Assembly: GCA_947589495.1 (NCBI GenBank)
Contig: CANQAK010000007.1
Location: forward strand, 1-36,590
DNA: 36,590 nucleotides
Source: an uncultured Bacilli bacterium
GTDB lineage: Bacteria > Bacillota_I > Bacilli_A > RF39 > UBA660
Direction: 5' to 3'
In this document: positions 34,869 to 36,590 of the stretch, one piece after another
Layout of the letters: each line of letters starts with the position of its first letter
Position numbering within the stretch: position 1 is the first letter of the stretch
Position numbers and translations under genes: made by a program
Notes under the pieces: generated by a model
The model's input: the letters and a program-made list of their open reading frames with translations, nothing else
What the model was told of the DNA's origin: nothing
Database searches by the model: none

Positions 34869-36136
34869 ATGGAGAAGAAAAAGATAATAGTGTTAGCACT
34901 TACAGTAGTATTAATAATGTCAATATATATGACATATAGAACATATGAAAATAAACCAAAAGAATTACCAGAAGAAAAAGAAAAAATAGAAACAAAGAAA
35001 AAACAATTTGCCATGTATATAAAAGAAGGGGATAATTATGTAGAATATCATGGAGATGAGGGAAAAGAAAATTTATTTCCAGAAGGATATAAATTAAATG
35101 AAGAACAAAGTAGATGTGAAGATATAGATGGAAATAAAATAGATGATATAACATTTAATACAGATACAAATAGTATAACAGTAACAAGTAATAAAACTGC
35201 ATATTGTTATTTATATTTTGATAAAGAATTACCTAAAACATTGCAAACACTGCAAAGTAAAGCCAGTAGCGGATTAAGCGAAGGCTTAATTGGAGGAATG
35301 TATAGATATCAAGGAACAAATGATGTAGTAAAAAATAATTATATATGTTTAAAAGAAGCAGGACAAGCAAATTGTACAGATAAAAGTGATAACATGTATC
35401 GAATCATAGGAATCACAGAAGAAGGAAATATCAAAGTCATGAAACAAACAAAATATACAGATAGTGATGGTACAGATAAATTTGCATGGAGCACGAATGT
35501 TACTGATTCACAATGTGGAGAAAATGGTGTCCAGAATGGCCAAACAGCGATATATATCAAAGACTTAATGGAAACAATGGATTTATAAGTACATTAAATG
35601 AAAATATTAAAAATAAAATAGAAGCACAAAACTGGTGGTATGGAGATATGCATAATGATTTTGTAGGAACATTGAGTGCAGATGAAGTATACAAAGTAGA
35701 GACAGGACAAATGGATACAAAATACTATGGACATAGTTCAAGTGATAAAGCAGAAGTAACAAATCAAAGATGGACAAAAATGGAAGAAAAAGCCAATATA
35801 GGATTAATATATTTACATGATTATTATTACCAAGCAAAACAAGAAAGCTGTCATAATACAAAAAATAGTAATTATAAAGATTGCATAAATCAAGGATGGA
35901 TGCACATGAAAAATAACGGAGGAGGATCGTTAGATTACGAATGGACCATAACACGGTCCGGTCGATCGAGCGATATAGGAATTGGTTTTGGTGCGTGGTT
36001 AATCAGGAGTTATGGAAATAACGCTGCCAACTCCATGGAAGGAAGTGAGACAATTCGTCCGGTCTTCTATCTACAGTCTACTATAGAATTAGGTGGAGCA
36101 GGATCAACTTCTGAACCATTTTATATAAAAAATTAG
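34869..36136 (+). pseudogene. DGR target protein 3, frameshifted (ORFs 34857-35588 and 35513-36136), carries VR4
   Basis: Same domain as targets 1 and 2. A single T is missing in 'gaaaatggTGTccagaatgg' (35527-35530) relative to 'aaaaatggTTGTccagagtgg' of target 1; reading frame then continues to the C-terminus in the other frame. Confidence 0.8.
35950..36062 (+). repeat. VR4, strongly diverged 113-bp variable repeat
   Basis: 37 codons as in TR, keeps GCGTGG and a degenerate IMH (CGTCCGGTCTTCTATCTACAGTCTA vs CGCCCAGTCTTCTATCTGAAGTCTA). Confidence 0.7.
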
Positions 36137-36145
36137 GAGTCCTTC

Positions 36146-36590
36146 ATGCAGAGAAAAAAATTAATAAAATGGGGAGTTGTAATATTATTAGTAATTGTAT
36201 TAATAAGTATGTTTATAATACATGAAGTTAAAGAGTATAATAAGGTATATGCTGATTTAGAAGATTTTAGTTCTTCTTTAAGTGAGTATGAACATATAGG
36301 TAATATTAATTTTGTTTCATATTTACCTAGTAAAATAAATGAATTTTTTATAGAAAAAAGTTGGGATATAACAGATAAAAAGTTAACTAAAAATAAAAAA
36401 CAAGTAATATGTTGGGTAGAAGAAACAAGTGAAGACAGGTATGACATATTTATAGGGGCCACTTCTCCAATATGTGCAAAAAACTTAGATGGAGCATTTG
36501 CGTTTCTAAATGTTGATAATATAAACTTTAGTAATTTAGATACAAGTGAAACAGTAAGTATGGAGAGTATGTTTAGGAATTTTGGAAGTT
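36146..36590 (+). CDS. Membrane-anchored BspA/DUF285-like surface protein, 3'-truncated by window edge
   Basis: Open to window end: MQRKKLIKWGVVILLVIVLISMFII...CAKNLDGAFAFLNVDNINFSNLDTSETVSMESMFRNFGS; DUF285-like 'TSETVSMESMFRNF'. Confidence 0.65.
   Translation, partial: MQRKKLIKWGVVILLVIVLISMFIIHEVKEYNKVYADLEDFSSSLSEYEHIGNINFVSYLPSKINEFFIEKSWDITDKKLTKNKKQVICWVEETSEDRYDIFIGATSPICAKNLDGAFAFLNVDNINFSNLDTSETVSMESMFRNFGS

Overview
AT-rich Bacillota/Mollicutes-like chromosomal segment. Housekeeping genes present: rpsO, pnp, miaA, tmcAL, rpsT, rpmF, two tRNAs, and the sporulation-type gene spoIIP. The standout system is a diversity-generating retroelement (DGR) at ~10.6-14.9 kb. Its parts are: a target gene with a 113-bp variable repeat (VR1, 12051-12163), a 113-bp template repeat (TR, 12374-12486), a MutS-domain-I-like ORF, an Avd-like four-helix ORF, a DGR-type reverse transcriptase (IGNMTSQ, YMDD) and a small coupled ORF. 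Aligning by hand, VR1 differs from TR at 15 positions and all 15 are adenines in TR. Two remote loci carry further 113-bp VR copies. The 730-aa gene at 17.2-19.4 kb has a tandemly duplicated target domain with one decayed VR (VR2) and one largely A-specific VR (VR3: 22 A-site and 4 non-A changes). A frameshifted gene at 34.9-36.1 kb has a strongly diverged VR (VR4). Both remote genes share a duplicated promoter/leader in which a G8 tract lies between TTGACT and TATAAT (15-bp spacer). This suggests slipped-strand phase variation of expression on top of DGR sequence diversification. Other points: a GC-rich hairpin after VR1 that repeats the IMH core TCGCCCAG, a likely small hydrophobic toxin-like peptide on the minus strand near 34.5 kb, a 20-bp-arm perfect palindrome at 32.7 kb, and a Cys-rich repeat surface protein. 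All calls come from reading sequence and the supplied translations; no searches were run.
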